DNA of 64,000 nt from positions 1 through 64,000 of the forward strand of contig NZ_BCXH01000005.1 in the NCBI RefSeq assembly GCF_001895005.1. The letters are read 5' to 3'. The DNA comes from Rhodococcus yunnanensis NBRC 103083 (lineage in GTDB: Bacteria > Actinomycetota > Actinomycetes > Mycobacteriales > Mycobacteriaceae). The stretch's first letter is position 1. Every line of letters starts with the position of its first letter. The notes below the pieces were generated by a model that saw nothing but the letters and a program-made list of their open reading frames with translations, did no database searches and had not been told where the DNA came from. This document shows positions 33,144-42,394 of the stretch, in pieces. Both the position numbers and the translations under genes were made by a program.

Positions 33144-33698
33144 CTAGACCTGTAACAGGGCGACCGCCGGAGTCAGGTAGCCGAAGTACTCCGGAGCCAG
33201 CGGGATCAGGCCGGACCAGCCGGGAATCTGTCCGTATACGACGACCACGACCGGCCCCGTGCCCGTGGGCAACACGCCGGTCCGGTCGATGGTGGGGTAG
33301 AGCCCGTCGATGGTTCCCGGCGCCGAGCCCGGCAGATCGGTGATTCCTGCCCGACCCGTACCGAGGTTCACCCAACCGACCTGGAGGCGCGACGGTTCGT
33401 ACTCGAGCCAGCGCTGCACCACCGTCACGTTTCGAGCGGGGTGGTCGATGATGGCATCGACCTGTGATCCGGGGAATCCGCCCCTGGGGTTGGCCAGGTT
33501 GACGGTGTCGACGCCGCCTACGACTGGGACAGCGTGGGCGGCCAGGGCGGCGACCTCGGCAGGTACGCCGACCGAGGTCAGAGCAGCAACGGGGTCGACG
33601 GGAGGGTTGGCATGCGCTACCGAGCCGGCGCTGAATCCGACGAGTATGGCAATGATTGCTGCCACGATCGTCGAGGCTGCCTTGCTCAGACGCTTCAT
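33144..33698 (-). CDS. Secreted protein, unknown function
   Basis: A 184-residue protein with an N-terminal signal peptide (MKRLSKAAS basic start, hydrophobic core, cleavage likely after AHA near residue 30). The mature part is rich in Val, Gly and Pro and has no Cys. ATG 33698 has GGAGAC upstream. Resembles small secreted proteins of mycolata; no family identified. Convergent with the phosphatase. Confidence 0.7.
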   Translation of the reverse strand: MKRLSKAASTIVAAIIAILVGFSAGSVAHANPPVDPVAALTSVGVPAEVAALAAHAVPVVGGVDTVNLANPRGGFPGSQVDAIIDHPARNVTVVQRWLEYEPSRLQVGWVNLGTGRAGITDLPGSAPGTIDGLYPTIDRTGVLPTGTGPVVVVVYGQIPGWSGLIPLAPEYFGYLTPAVALLQV

Positions 33699-33818
33699 CG
33701 GTCTCCGATCCTCTGCATCACGTTCACACTTCAAGCATTGTGACGCGTGGCTGCGGCCGATGGGTTCGAATTGATCGGATCGTGTCCTCGGCGAAGCACC
33801 CCTTGGCTGGAGAGCCCG

Positions 33819-34220
33819 TCAGTCGATATCGGGGAAGTCGAGGCGGAAACCGTCGGGTGCACCGGTGTTGTCGACGACGCAGAAGCGGTTGTCTTCGGTG
33901 TCGGCGAGGACGACGAAATCGGCTCCCTCCGGATAGTCCCAGTCGACTGTCTGTGCACCCAGGGATAGAAGTCGCGCCACTTCGGCTTTCTGCCCTGCAG
34001 CGTCCGGTGCGTACAGGTCGAGGTGCAGGCGAGGGGTGTGTTCTGCGGGTTGGCTGCTGTTCTGGATGGAGAGCTGCAGCTTTCCCTTGGCGTCGAACAG
34101 GTTGGTGAATCCGCCGCCTGCTTTGGGTTCGCCTGCAGTCAGGCCGAGGGCTGCACACCAGAACCGAGTCGCTCTAGGGATGTCACGGGCACCGATCACC
34201 GTCGAGCCGAGAATCAACAT
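33819..34220 (-). CDS. Glyoxalase/bleomycin-resistance-like VOC protein
   Basis: A 133-residue single-domain VOC protein: VIGARDIPRATRFWCAALGLTAGEP, then HLDLYAPDAAGQKAEVARLLSLGAQTVDWDYPEGADFVVLADTEDNRFCVVD. This matches the small 'glyoxalase-like' family with no proven activity. Monocistronic. Confidence 0.85.
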   Translation of the reverse strand: MLILGSTVIGARDIPRATRFWCAALGLTAGEPKAGGGFTNLFDAKGKLQLSIQNSSQPAEHTPRLHLDLYAPDAAGQKAEVARLLSLGAQTVDWDYPEGADFVVLADTEDNRFCVVDNTGAPDGFRLDFPDID

Positions 34221-34261
34221 CGGTCGAATCTACTCGAACAAGGCGGTCAGCTCCACGGCCA

Positions 34262-35053
34262 ATGATTGTGTCGGCCCGATATCGTCGACGCGTGCGTAGT
34301 AGTGGTGTGTGGCTCGATGTGGCGGTGGTGTTCGCGATTGTCGCTGTGGGCGTGGTGATTGCCGCGGCAACAAACGATCCAGGTCCAGACGCCACACCGG
34401 TCGGCTCGGGCTACGTCGCCGAACCCGTCGAATATCCGGTTCGAATTCCCGGATGTGCGACGGTGGAGCCCCCCGAGGAGGAGCGTGCGTACGCCTACGA
34501 GGTGGCGGTGGGTGAGCTCGTGTACGACGATCCTGCGAACACGTGGCTCGACGCGCCGAAGGCTCGGGCGATGTCGGACTCGCTGCGTCGGGCGCTGCCC
34601 GGTGGCGTCGTCACGTCCGATGCGAGCGCAGGTGGATCCATCAGCGGTGACCCGTTCGAATTCGAGCCCATTCCGCGGATCGATCCGGCGCTCGACATCG
34701 ATCCGGGCACGACGGCCGATGGCGTGGTGGCGCGGAACGGTGGCGAGGGAGTGGTTGCCGTGAACGTGGCGCGTGCCGAACCCGGTCCGGTCGAGTGCCG
34801 TGCCGACCTGGTCGATTCGCGTGAAGTGCATTCGGACGGAACGGTTGTCGACGTTCAGGAGACGTGGAGTGAATACGATGGGGTTCGGACCACTACGCGG
34901 GTGGTGAGAGTCTATTGGCCCGACGGAACTCATGTCACCGCGTCGGCGTCGAACCAGGATGCCCAGCTCCGGACGACCGAGACCGTCCCGCTGTCGATCG
35001 ACGAGCTGACGGTCTTGGCGTTGTTGCCCGAGTTGCGGTGGACTGCCGGCTGA
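34262..35053 (+). CDS. Single-pass membrane-anchored protein, unknown function
   Basis: A 263-residue protein: basic N-terminus, one hydrophobic helix at about residues 18-36 (WLDVAVVFAIVAVGVVIAAA), and an acidic extracytoplasmic domain. ATG 34262 is used; GTG 34292 just before the helix is an alternative. No domain recognised. Confidence 0.65.
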   Translation: MIVSARYRRRVRSSGVWLDVAVVFAIVAVGVVIAAATNDPGPDATPVGSGYVAEPVEYPVRIPGCATVEPPEEERAYAYEVAVGELVYDDPANTWLDAPKARAMSDSLRRALPGGVVTSDASAGGSISGDPFEFEPIPRIDPALDIDPGTTADGVVARNGGEGVVAVNVARAEPGPVECRADLVDSREVHSDGTVVDVQETWSEYDGVRTTTRVVRVYWPDGTHVTASASNQDAQLRTTETVPLSIDELTVLALLPELRWTAG

Positions 35054-35061
35054 CACCTGCC

Positions 35062-35364
35062 TTACATAGATGATGACCGCGGGCTGCGGGTCAGTCTAAA
35101 TCCGCTGTACCAGGCAAGAATTCCCACGATCGCCCCCACCGAGGCGCCGACAAGAGGTCCAGCAACGAGGTACGGCATGGGACTGACGTCCACCCCAGGG
35201 CAGAGTGCGCGTGTCACCGGGCCATCGGGGTCATTGATGAGAGACGTCAACGGCTGATTGGAGACGCATTGAGTCGGTTGCCCCAGCCACCACAGCACGA
35301 ACACGACGCAGACAAGACCGCCGACCAGGAACGCGGCGGCTCCTACCGCAATCAATCTACGCAC
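35062..35364 (-). CDS. Two-pass membrane protein, unknown function
   Basis: A 100-residue protein with hydrophobic helices at about 5-28 and 65-88, and a short loop containing two Cys (residues 33 and 55) that could form a disulfide outside the membrane. Convergent with the preceding gene, 8 bp apart. Not recognised. Confidence 0.6.
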   Translation of the reverse strand: MRRLIAVGAAAFLVGGLVCVVFVLWWLGQPTQCVSNQPLTSLINDPDGPVTRALCPGVDVSPMPYLVAGPLVGASVGAIVGILAWYSGFRLTRSPRSSSM

Positions 35365-35494
35365 CAGTGCATTGTGTCAGTTCGTGTTTGGGAGCTGTTG
35401 ATATGGCCGGTGTCGACCGATCCGATGGGGCCGACGGGCAGAACTCATCGAAGGAGGCCAACCGAAGCGAGAGCAGTTCGAAGGCGGAGACACC

Positions 35495-35896
35495 ATGGTG
35501 AGCAGCGCGAGCATCGGGCCTCAGCCGGCAGGGTTGTGGCTGGTCGCCAACGACGCCGGTCGGGCGGTCCGGCCTCAATGCCCACAGGTGTGCAGGTCGA
35601 CGGCGTCGCCCGAAGGGTTTGTGGAACAGTCAGGTACTCGGTTGACTGTGGCGGACAGTCGGCGCCTGGTGCTGGTTGCGGCGCAGTGTGCGATCGCACC
35701 TGCGTGCACCGACGTCGCGACCCGCGTTATCGGTCGATCCCATCGGATGTGGCCGACCTGCTGTCCATGTGAAATCACGTGCACTCATCCTCCTTGTCGA
35801 GTACCTTCACCGTGCCGCACACGAATAGGCGGGAGAGCGTCCGCTCACCGTCCGAACGCACGAAGAAACAGGTTTCGCGTCACGATCGAGCGATAG
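35495..35896 (+). CDS. Doubtful 133-residue open frame before a lipoprotein gene
   Basis: Fills most of the 547-bp gap 35365-35911. Start ATG has GGAG five bases upstream, and codon third positions are G/C-rich in the middle (LTVADSRRLVLVAAQCAIAPACTD). The C-terminal third looks unlike a folded protein. No homologue recognised. It could be a real small Cys-rich protein or chance. Nothing else was seen in the gap. Confidence 0.3.
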   Translation: MVSSASIGPQPAGLWLVANDAGRAVRPQCPQVCRSTASPEGFVEQSGTRLTVADSRRLVLVAAQCAIAPACTDVATRVIGRSHRMWPTCCPCEITCTHPPCRVPSPCRTRIGGRASAHRPNARRNRFRVTIER

Positions 35897-35911
35897 AGCA
35901 ACGGGGGCACG

Positions 35912-36361
35912 ATGCGCAATTCTTGGATCGTCGGTACTGCCGTTCTGGCCCTGATGTTGGCTGGTTGCGCCGACGAACAGGAGGCGACGCCAGCGGTGGA
36001 CAAGACCCACAGCACCGTCGTCGTACCGACCGACACACGCGCAACGCTGCGATTGGAAACTCCCGCGAGCGCAGCGCCCGCCCAACCTCCGGCCGCAACA
36101 GCCGCCAACGTGCCTGCAGGGTTCGTCTCAGAGACCGGGTGGACAGGGGAGTGGCCCTTCACTGTCTCGGAGGGCGTACTGATGTGCGCCCGACCGCAGC
36201 GGGTGACTTTCACAAGTGGCCGGACGATATATGCACTCAACGGATCGGCAACTACTGCCGGTGGATTCGAAGATGTTGCATCCATCTGGAAGGACTCGTC
36301 CTTTCCTGGCGTCAAAGTCGATATCGGCCCGATGATCGAACGAGGGCTGGGCCTCTGCTGA
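35912..36361 (+). CDS. Lipoprotein with DUF2511-like domain
   Basis: A 149-residue lipoprotein: signal peptide with lipobox LAGC (Cys at residue 19), Pro/Ala-rich linker, then WPFTVSEGVLMCARPQRVTFTSGRTIYALNGSAT, the DUF2511 pattern, with two further Cys that may pair. Ends CGLC-like with a terminal Cys. Probably exposed on the outer side of the cell membrane. Function unknown. Confidence 0.75.
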   Translation: MRNSWIVGTAVLALMLAGCADEQEATPAVDKTHSTVVVPTDTRATLRLETPASAAPAQPPAATAANVPAGFVSETGWTGEWPFTVSEGVLMCARPQRVTFTSGRTIYALNGSATTAGGFEDVASIWKDSSFPGVKVDIGPMIERGLGLC

Positions 36362-36454
36362 GCCCGCAACAAATCCTCCGAATTCCCTGTGGCGGTGCGC
36401 GTATGAGCGCCCAATCGTGTTGTGCGAGCTGAAGTCGCTTGATGAGGTGGCACG

Positions 36455-36874
36455 GTGGCCAAGCGTGATGGAGTGTCGACCGTGCGACCGCTGACCCTGG
36501 GGTGGGTCAACCGGAATCTCGAGGTCGGTGAACGGATCGTCGGGGTGGAGGTGTTACGCGGCGGGGTCACGGCAGAGATGCGGAAGCTGACCATCAGTGC
36601 GCCAGGTAGAAACGCTCGTTACCTGGTGTTGCGGAGCTACACCGATTCGTCCGCACTTCCGCATGCCGAGGATTGGCTGAACAGGGAAGCCGGCGCTCTC
36701 ATAGGGCTCGAGGGAACTGGATTGCCTGTGCCTGGGCTGGTTGCCGTCGATTCAACCGCGCTGTATTGCGACTATCCATCGCTTCTCATGACGTATTTAC
36801 CTGGCCGTACGGTTCTTGGCGATGAAGGACTGGAAGCGCGGCTTGCCTTGCTCGCGCGTCCATTCTTGGTATAG
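36455..36874 (+). pseudogene. Truncated aminoglycoside-phosphotransferase-like gene (5' part only)
   Basis: GTG 36455 begins a 139-residue frame matching the N-lobe of APH/choline-kinase-like phosphotransferases (VEVLRGGVTAEMRKLTIS; YLVLRSYTDSS; NREAGALIGLEGTGLPVPGLVAVD; SLLMTYLPGR). The family runs to about 300 residues with the catalytic HGD motif in the second half, which is missing. The similarity stops near 36850, where the sequence runs into a LysE gene body. A remnant fused at a deletion or recombination junction. Confidence 0.75.
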
Positions 36875-36891
36875 CTGTCATCGCCCTGGGT

Positions 36892-37473
36892 ATGGTCCTA
36901 ACCCCTGGGCCGAACATGGTGTACCTCGCATCAAGATCCATTTCACAGGGCCGAGGAGCAGGTCTGATCTCGTTATGCGGCGTCGCACTTGGCTTCGTCT
37001 TCTATTTATGCGCATCGGCCGCCGGCCTTTCTGCGCTTTTTGCCGCAGTTCCTTCCGCGTACACCGCTGTCAAGCTTGTTGGAGCTGCTTACCTGATCTA
37101 CCTCGCGTGGGGCATGTTGCGACCTGGTGGACGGTCTCCCTTCGAGGCGCGGGAACTCGACGCGCACTCACCCCTGCGTTTGTTCACGATGGGTTTATTG
37201 ACCAATATCCTTAATCCCAAGATCGCCCTGATGTACGCCGCTTTGATCCCTCAGTTTGTTCACCCCGATCGTGGCAACAGTCTCCTGCAATTTCTTCAAC
37301 TAGGCCTCGTTCAAATCGTAGTGGCGGTGTCTGTAAACGCGTCGATTGTGATAGCTGCTGCATCGGTGTCCAGCTATCTTCAAACCCATCCACGTGCGAT
37401 GCAAGCGCAGCGGATCGTAGCTGGAACAGTTCTCGGTGCATTCGCCGTCAACATTGCGGTGAGTGGTGCTTGA
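36892..37473 (+). pseudogene. LysE-family exporter, 5' end lost at the junction
   Basis: A 193-residue frame with LTPGPNMVYLASRSISQGRGAG, VALGFVFYLCASAAGL, LVGAAYLIYLAWGML and LTNILNPKIALMYAALIPQFV, all typical of LysE/RhtB exporters. In-frame similarity continues upstream of the ATG (ASILGIAVIALG), but the natural start codon is gone and replaced by the phosphotransferase fragment. Translation from 36892 would lose half of the first helix. Base composition is lower in GC than the neighbours, which suggests transfer. It might still be expressed from an internal start; more likely non-functional. Confidence 0.65.
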
Positions 37474-37543
37474 TGATGCGACTTGAGATTTAGCTGGATT
37501 GCATATCGGTTGCGAGATGCGCCGCCGGAATTGCCGGTGGGGA

Positions 37544-38727
37544 GCACGCCGCATCCCCACGAACTGCGTGCCGAGCTAGGCAACAGCGCCCCGTCCCGTA
37601 CCACAGTTCACCGAGCCTTCACTCGGAATGGACTGATCAATCCTCAAGAGCAGCAACATAAACAAACATACAAACGGTGGCAGCGCAGAGCGCCGATGCA
37701 CCTGTGGCAGCTCGATTTGGTGGGAAGGATTAATTTCGTCGGCGGCCGCGAATGCAAGATCCTCACCGGGATCGACGACCACTCCCGATTCATCGTCGTG
37801 GCCGCGGTGCTCGACAAGCCGTCCGGTGCGGCCGTGTGCGCCGCGTTCGTCGCCGCGATGCAGCGATGGGTGTTCCCTCCGAAGTCCTCACCGACAACGG
37901 AAAACAGTTCACGGGCAGGTTCCCCGCCCGATGCCCGCCGAGGTGCTCTTCGCAGCGCACGTGCCGCGAGTACGGGATCTGTGCCCGACTGACCAAACGG
38001 CGGTCACCGACGACTACTGGCAAGATCGAACGGTTCCACCGAACACTGCGACGAGAACTGCTCGACGAAGTAGGGCCCTTTGCCACAATTGAGGCAGCGC
38101 AACTCGCCGTCGACGAGTGGGTGCACAGTCACAACACTCAACGCCCACATCAGTCACTGGACATGGCCACCCCGGTGACGCTGTTCCGCTCCGGACCAGG
38201 TGCGACGCCGGCCGCCCCCGACACGTTCACCTTGTCAGCCCCTGAATCCGCTGATGCGTAAACACTGTCGGTGCGAACAGGGATTGTCGGCGGTTACGAG
38301 ATCGACCTACCCATACCGGCGGCCGGAGTCGTCGATCTGGTCGGTGCGCAGCAAGTGTGGATCGGGAAGGGGTTCGCCGGACGCACGGTCACCCAGTGGG
38401 TCGACCTCGCCACCGTCCACGCCGTGATCGACGGTGTGGTGGTCAATACGGTTGCCTCCCGGCCGACGGGCTCCGACCCCGACCGGTTGACGACGCGCGG
38501 GCAGGGCACCTGCGCCGGCACTGCCCGCGTTCGACCCGGGTGCCCGCTCGGGCGCTGCGGCGCCGATCGAGGTCGATCGTACCGCCACCCGCGATGGACT
38601 GGTCACTCTGCTCGGCGATCGGCTCGCGCTGGGTTCGGGCACCGCGGGAACTCGCATCACCCTCAGGATCGAGGGCGGTCTCATCCACGCCATCGCGGGC
38701 AATCATGAGATGGCGAGGCCCAAGCAA
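37544..38727 (+). mobile_element. Degenerate IS481-family transposase remnant
   Basis: Pieces of an IS481-type DDE transposase in several frames: TYKRWQRRAPMHLWQLDLVG and GRECKILTGIDDHSRFIVVAA (first Asp residues) in one frame to about 37870; GVPSEVLTDNGKQFTG then SPTTTGKIERFHRTLRRELLDE (DDE Glu region) in another; and a C-terminal domain (LVGAQQVWIGKGFAGRTVTQW; then GLVTLLGDRLALGSGTAG) to about 38720. At least three frameshifts or compensating slips (near 37870, 37925, 37965) and a stop at 38259 inactivate it. The N-terminal helix-turn-helix is missing. No terminal inverted repeats or target duplication were identified. Confidence 0.85.
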
Positions 38728-38832
38728 TGCTGGTGACCTTGTGGAACGTCGCCATGGCCGCCGGCTGAATCATCGGCGGGCTCTTGCTCAGCGGTGTTCG
38801 GCCTGCTGCTTCCCACGGTGTCAGAGTGTGAG
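38727..38832 (+). pseudogene. C-terminal fragment of an MFS transporter
   Basis: The frame reads MLVTLWNVAMAAG, a stop, then IIGGLLLSGV, aligned with LLVTLWNAAMAVGGVVGGVLLS in the intact MFS protein at 50054-51253. The fragment abuts the transposase remnant, so the transporter gene was probably cut by insertion and later deletion. Non-functional. Confidence 0.65.
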
Positions 38833-38863
38833 CGCCTTCTGAAGGTGGGTCACTGTTCAACCG

Positions 38864-39355
38864 TCAAGGGGCAGATCGGACTGTTTCGACGGCAGTCGCG
38901 AGGGTTCGTAGTGAATCCACAATCCGGCGGCGGTCTTCCGGCAGCTGAGCCAGTAGCTCAGCATGAGCGTGCAACTCTTTTGGAAATACGTCATCGATGA
39001 GGGCGCGCCCGGTGTCGGTCAGCTCGACGAGGGCACTGCGTCTGTCTGCGGGATTGGGGCGACGCGCTATGAGGCGGCGGGTTTCGAGCGCGCCAAGTGC
39101 CTTGGAGACTCCGGCTCGTGTCATCCCCAACTGCTCCGCCAACCGGATGGCGCTGAGGTTGTCAGAGTGACGCAGCGGAACCAGAAGTTGCACCTCCGTT
39201 GCCGATACACCCGCGGCAGCGTAGATCGGTTCGACTGCCACCTCCAGGGCCGCCGCGATCCGATTTATCTGACCGACCACGAGCATCGGCGTCGTATCCA
39301 GGTCAGGGCGCGCATCGGTCCACGCTCGCTCAGTGCGGGTTCGAAGAGAATCCAA
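38864..39355 (-). CDS. MarR-family regulator
   Basis: A 163-residue winged-helix regulator: LLVPLRHSDNLSAIRLAEQLGMTRAGVSKALGALETRRLIARRPNPADRRSALVELTDTG is the MarR DNA-binding core. A GTG at 39367 starts the longest frame, but GGAGG lies five bases before the in-frame TTG at 39355, so TTG is preferred. Divergent from a methyltransferase gene, with a near-perfect 22-bp palindrome between the two, so it probably represses both. Effector unknown. Confidence 0.88.
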   Translation of the reverse strand: MDSLRTRTERAWTDARPDLDTTPMLVVGQINRIAAALEVAVEPIYAAAGVSATEVQLLVPLRHSDNLSAIRLAEQLGMTRAGVSKALGALETRRLIARRPNPADRRSALVELTDTGRALIDDVFPKELHAHAELLAQLPEDRRRIVDSLRTLATAVETVRSAP

Positions 39356-39368
39356 GGCGACCTCCACT

Positions 39369-39390
39369 ATTTGTCAACTAGTTTACAAAT
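39369..39390. promoter_or_regulatory. MarR-type operator palindrome
   Basis: Arms ATTTGTCAACT and AGTTTACAAAT are inverted repeats with a single mismatch, centred on ACTAGT. The 22-bp site fills the space between the MarR gene and the methyltransferase gene, and is AT-rich. Length, symmetry and place are classic for a MarR dimer. Confidence 0.8.
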
Positions 39391-39406
39391 GCTTAGTATG
39401 CCAGAC

Positions 39407-40069
39407 ATGGACTCCCAAGATCCCGAGGCTTCGATCCGGAGCAATACGAAGACGGCTGGCAATGCCCAATCAAGTGCAGCGCTGCATCCGGTGGAAAACG
39501 CGAACTACTGGAACGATCGCTACTCCAGTCCCGGCCATGTTCCAGTACTGACACCTTTGCCCATCTTCACATCACGCGTCGCAACCCTTCGTCCGGGAAA
39601 CGCGGTCGATCTCGCCTGCGGTTCTGGCAGACATGCCCGTTGGCTAGCGCAGCAGGGTTGGAAGGTGCAGGCATGCGACTTCTCGTCTGTTGCGATTGCA
39701 GAAGCTCGGGCATTTGGAACTACGGAAGACATCCGTTACGAGGTTGCCGATGTCAGACAGTGGTCCCCCGTCGGAGGGGTGGATCTCGTGCTGGCGGGCT
39801 ACCTTCAGCTTCCCGTCGCCGAGCTCGTGGCGTTACTCGTCGAGGCTGGTGAATGGCTGACTCCAGGCGGTCGGCTGATCTATGTGGGTCACGCGCGCGA
39901 AGGTCTGACTCATGGTCGGGGAGGCGGTCCCCAGGACCCCGAGATTCTCCCTTCCCTAGCGGAATTGGCCACTGCCGCCGCTGACTTCAAGGTCAATGCG
40001 CTTGCCCATGTGGTCCGGGCGGATGGACGGACAGTCGATGTTCTTCTCGATTGCGAGCGCTGGGCGTAG
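39407..40069 (+). CDS. SAM-dependent class I methyltransferase
   Basis: A 220-residue protein with motif I VDLACGSGRHARWLAQQG (about residues 69-86), acidic strand 2 end VQACDFSS, and motif YEVADVRQW; it resembles TehB-like or small-molecule methyltransferases. In-frame ATGs at 39389 and 39398 are alternatives, but 39389 lies inside the operator. None has a clear Shine-Dalgarno. Under control of the divergent MarR gene it may detoxify a compound; the substrate is unknown. Confidence 0.85.
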   Translation: MDSQDPEASIRSNTKTAGNAQSSAALHPVENANYWNDRYSSPGHVPVLTPLPIFTSRVATLRPGNAVDLACGSGRHARWLAQQGWKVQACDFSSVAIAEARAFGTTEDIRYEVADVRQWSPVGGVDLVLAGYLQLPVAELVALLVEAGEWLTPGGRLIYVGHAREGLTHGRGGGPQDPEILPSLAELATAAADFKVNALAHVVRADGRTVDVLLDCERWA

Positions 40070-40070
40070 C

Positions 40071-41060
40071 GTGCAGGCGGTGTCCCCGTTTCGCGTAGAG
40101 GCCTTCGACCCGCGTGGGGTGCCGGCGACCGATTTGGATGCCTGGTGTCGGATCGTCGTCGAAGGCATGGCCTCCGTGTCGGGTTCGGCACCGTCGGTAT
40201 CGGCGTTGGCTTCCATGATGGAGCGGGAAAGCAGTGATCGTGCTGTGTGGCGGTGGGTTGCGCGGGCTCATCGAACAGGTGAAGCGGTAGGCGTCGCTCA
40301 AGTTCGACGGCCTTGGCCTGATGCTGATTTCGCCGAGTTGCGCTTGTACGTGACGCCCCGCGCTCAGCGCCGCGGGGTAGGGAGAATGCTCAGCGAGGTG
40401 GTTCGCGCTGAGGCGTCTGCTCTTCAATTGGGCAGTATGCGAACGACGTTGGTAGTCGGGAGCGCCGCAGAACAGTTCCTCATCACGGTTGCAGGTCATC
40501 GGATACTGCTGCGGCTGTCGAATCAGCAACAGGATCTGACACGCCTCGCGGCGGATCCACCACCGGTGCCCGATGTTCCCGGCTATCGAATTACTCAGTG
40601 GGACAACGAGGGTCCAGCGAGCTTGGTCGAGTCTTTCGCCGAGGTACTCAACAGTGTCCGGGACGCACCCGGTGCCGATCTGCAGATCGCCGAGAGCAGC
40701 TGGGATGTAGCAAAAGTGAGGACGTGGGAGCGTGAGTCGACTGTGGGGCGGCAGAGACTCATGGTGACCGCCGCGGTGGCCGAAGGCAGTGGCGAGGTGG
40801 TGGGTGCCACCGTGTGCACCCTCGACGAGCAAAGCCCGACGCGGGCGTCGCAGCATGACACCGCGGTCCTGCCTGCACACCGCGGTGTGGGGCTCGGGTA
40901 TGCGATCAAACATCGTCAGGCCATGCTTCTCTGTGAGCAGGCTGGGCTCGAGACGGTCTCGACGACAGTCAACGTGGACAACCATCCGATGATGGCGGTG
41001 AACCGTCGGCTGGGGTATCGAACCGCGGCGGAGCGGGTCCTCGTGCAGGTCGACGCATAG
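40071..41060 (+). CDS. Double GNAT-domain acetyltransferase
   Basis: A 329-residue protein with two GNAT folds. The N-terminal one has ELRLYVTPRAQRRGVGRML (motif A, R-x-x-G-x-G) near residues 80-100; the C-terminal one has DTAVLPAHRGVGLGYAIKHRQAML near 262-285. Tandem GNAT proteins of this type occur in actinobacteria, for example the mycothiol synthase branch, but this protein lacks enough similarity to call it that. GTG 40071 lies one base after the methyltransferase stop, so the two are an operon. Confidence 0.82.
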   Translation: MQAVSPFRVEAFDPRGVPATDLDAWCRIVVEGMASVSGSAPSVSALASMMERESSDRAVWRWVARAHRTGEAVGVAQVRRPWPDADFAELRLYVTPRAQRRGVGRMLSEVVRAEASALQLGSMRTTLVVGSAAEQFLITVAGHRILLRLSNQQQDLTRLAADPPPVPDVPGYRITQWDNEGPASLVESFAEVLNSVRDAPGADLQIAESSWDVAKVRTWERESTVGRQRLMVTAAVAEGSGEVVGATVCTLDEQSPTRASQHDTAVLPAHRGVGLGYAIKHRQAMLLCEQAGLETVSTTVNVDNHPMMAVNRRLGYRTAAERVLVQVDA

Positions 41061-41109
41061 CGGTAGTGCGCATCGGCTCGACCACCATTATGTACCCGGC
41101 CTCGAGAAA

Positions 41110-42354
41110 TCACACCGCGCCGAGCGCAAGGGCCACGTTGTGACCACCGAACCCGATAGAGGTGGTCAGGGCGTAGTCGCAGTTCTGTGCCCGCTTCTCG
41201 GTCACGATGTCGAGATCGATTGCGACGTCGCGGTTGTCCAGGTTGAGCGTGGGTGGCACAACTGACTCTCGAATTGTCAGCATCGTCAGAATCGCCTCGA
41301 GTGCGCCGACCGCTCCGATCGAATGACCCAACGCTGACTTGGGTGCGTAGACGGATGCGTGACCGGCGACCGTTGCGATCGCTCGCGCCTCAGCGAGATC
41401 ACCGAGGGGTGTTGCCGTGGCATGGGCGTTGACGTGGCCGATGTCGGAGCTGCTGAGCCCTGCGGTGCGGAGTGCCTTGTTCATAGCTCGGCGGATGCCG
41501 TCGCCTTCTGGGGCCGGTGCGACAATGTGATAACCGTCGGACGTAATCCCGGCGCCGAGCAGTCGTCCGTGGATGAGTGCGCCGCGCGCACGCGCGTGGT
41601 CCTCTGATTCGACGATCATGAGCGCTCCTGCTTCGCCGAACACGAAACCGTCGCGATCTCGGTCGAATGAGCGTGATGCCCTTGTTGGTTCGTCGTTGCG
41701 TGTGCTCATGGCGCGCATCATCGAGAAGCTGGCAATCGGCACAGCGTCGATGTGTCCTTCGACGCCGCCTGCGATGACGACGTCGGCTTCATTGGTCGCG
41801 ATCAGCCGCCAGGCGTGTGCAATTGCTTCCGAACCGGAAGAGCATGCCGATACCGGGGTGAAGACCCCTCCCTTGGCGCCCACCTCCAACCCGATGTGAG
41901 CTGCGGGGCCGTTGGGCATGATCATCGGAACCGACATCGGCGATACCTTGCGAATTCCCCCGGCGCGCATCGCATCGACTGCACCGATCAGCGCATCACC
42001 ACCGCCCAACCCCGTACCCACCGCAACGGCAAGTCGTTCGGATTCCATGCATGCGAGTCCGGCGTTCGACCACAGTCGGCGTGCCAGAACCAGAGCAAGT
42101 TGTTCGACGAAGGAGAGTCTGCGTCGCTCGACCCGACTCAGCGATTCCGGCACATCGAATTGCAGGACTCCTCCGATGCGGACGGGCAGATCGTATTCGG
42201 ATACGAAGCTCTGTGTAAGTGAGCGGATTCCACTGCGGCCATCCAGCAACAGGTCCCACGTCGAGTCGGCGCCATCCGAGAGTGCGGTTGTTGCGGCGTA
42301 TCCGGTGATGACGGCGGATCGCACAGGGGTTTGTGTAGCGACTGTTTCACTCAT
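41110..42354 (-). CDS. Beta-ketoacyl-ACP synthase, KasA/KasB (FabF) type
   Basis: A 414-residue condensing enzyme. Active Cys in [13 protein letters not shown] (about residue 170), His in [12 protein letters not shown] (about 310) and [13 protein letters not shown] (second His about 344). The ACSSGSEA loop is the version seen in mycolic-acid elongation enzymes. It stands alone, divergent from a TetR regulator, not in a fatty-acid operon, so it probably serves a specialised acyl product. A minus-strand promoter fits well: TTGACT at 42390-42385 and TACTCA at 42367-42362, spacing 17, which would give a leaderless message. Confidence 0.9.
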   Translation of the reverse strand: MSETVATQTPVRSAVITGYAATTALSDGADSTWDLLLDGRSGIRSLTQSFVSEYDLPVRIGGVLQFDVPESLSRVERRRLSFVEQLALVLARRLWSNAGLACMESERLAVAVGTGLGGGDALIGAVDAMRAGGIRKVSPMSVPMIMPNGPAAHIGLEVGAKGGVFTPVSACSSGSEAIAHAWRLIATNEADVVIAGGVEGHIDAVPIASFSMMRAMSTRNDEPTRASRSFDRDRDGFVFGEAGALMIVESEDHARARGALIHGRLLGAGITSDGYHIVAPAPEGDGIRRAMNKALRTAGLSSSDIGHVNAHATATPLGDLAEARAIATVAGHASVYAPKSALGHSIGAVGALEAILTMLTIRESVVPPTLNLDNRDVAIDLDIVTEKRAQNCDYALTTSIGFGGHNVALALGAV

Positions 42355-42366
42355 GTTTTCATGAGT
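42349..42366. promoter_or_regulatory. TetR-type operator palindrome over the KAS start and -10
   Basis: ACTCATG (42349-42355), TTTT, CATGAGT (42360-42366): perfect 7-bp arms. It covers both the start codon (42354) and the predicted -10 element of the ketoacyl synthase gene, so binding would block transcription. It lies 29 bp upstream of the divergent TetR start. TACATGTA at 42366-42373 overlaps its edge. Confidence 0.78.
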
Positions 42367-42394
42367 ACATGTAGCGACCGGTACAGTCAAGTGC

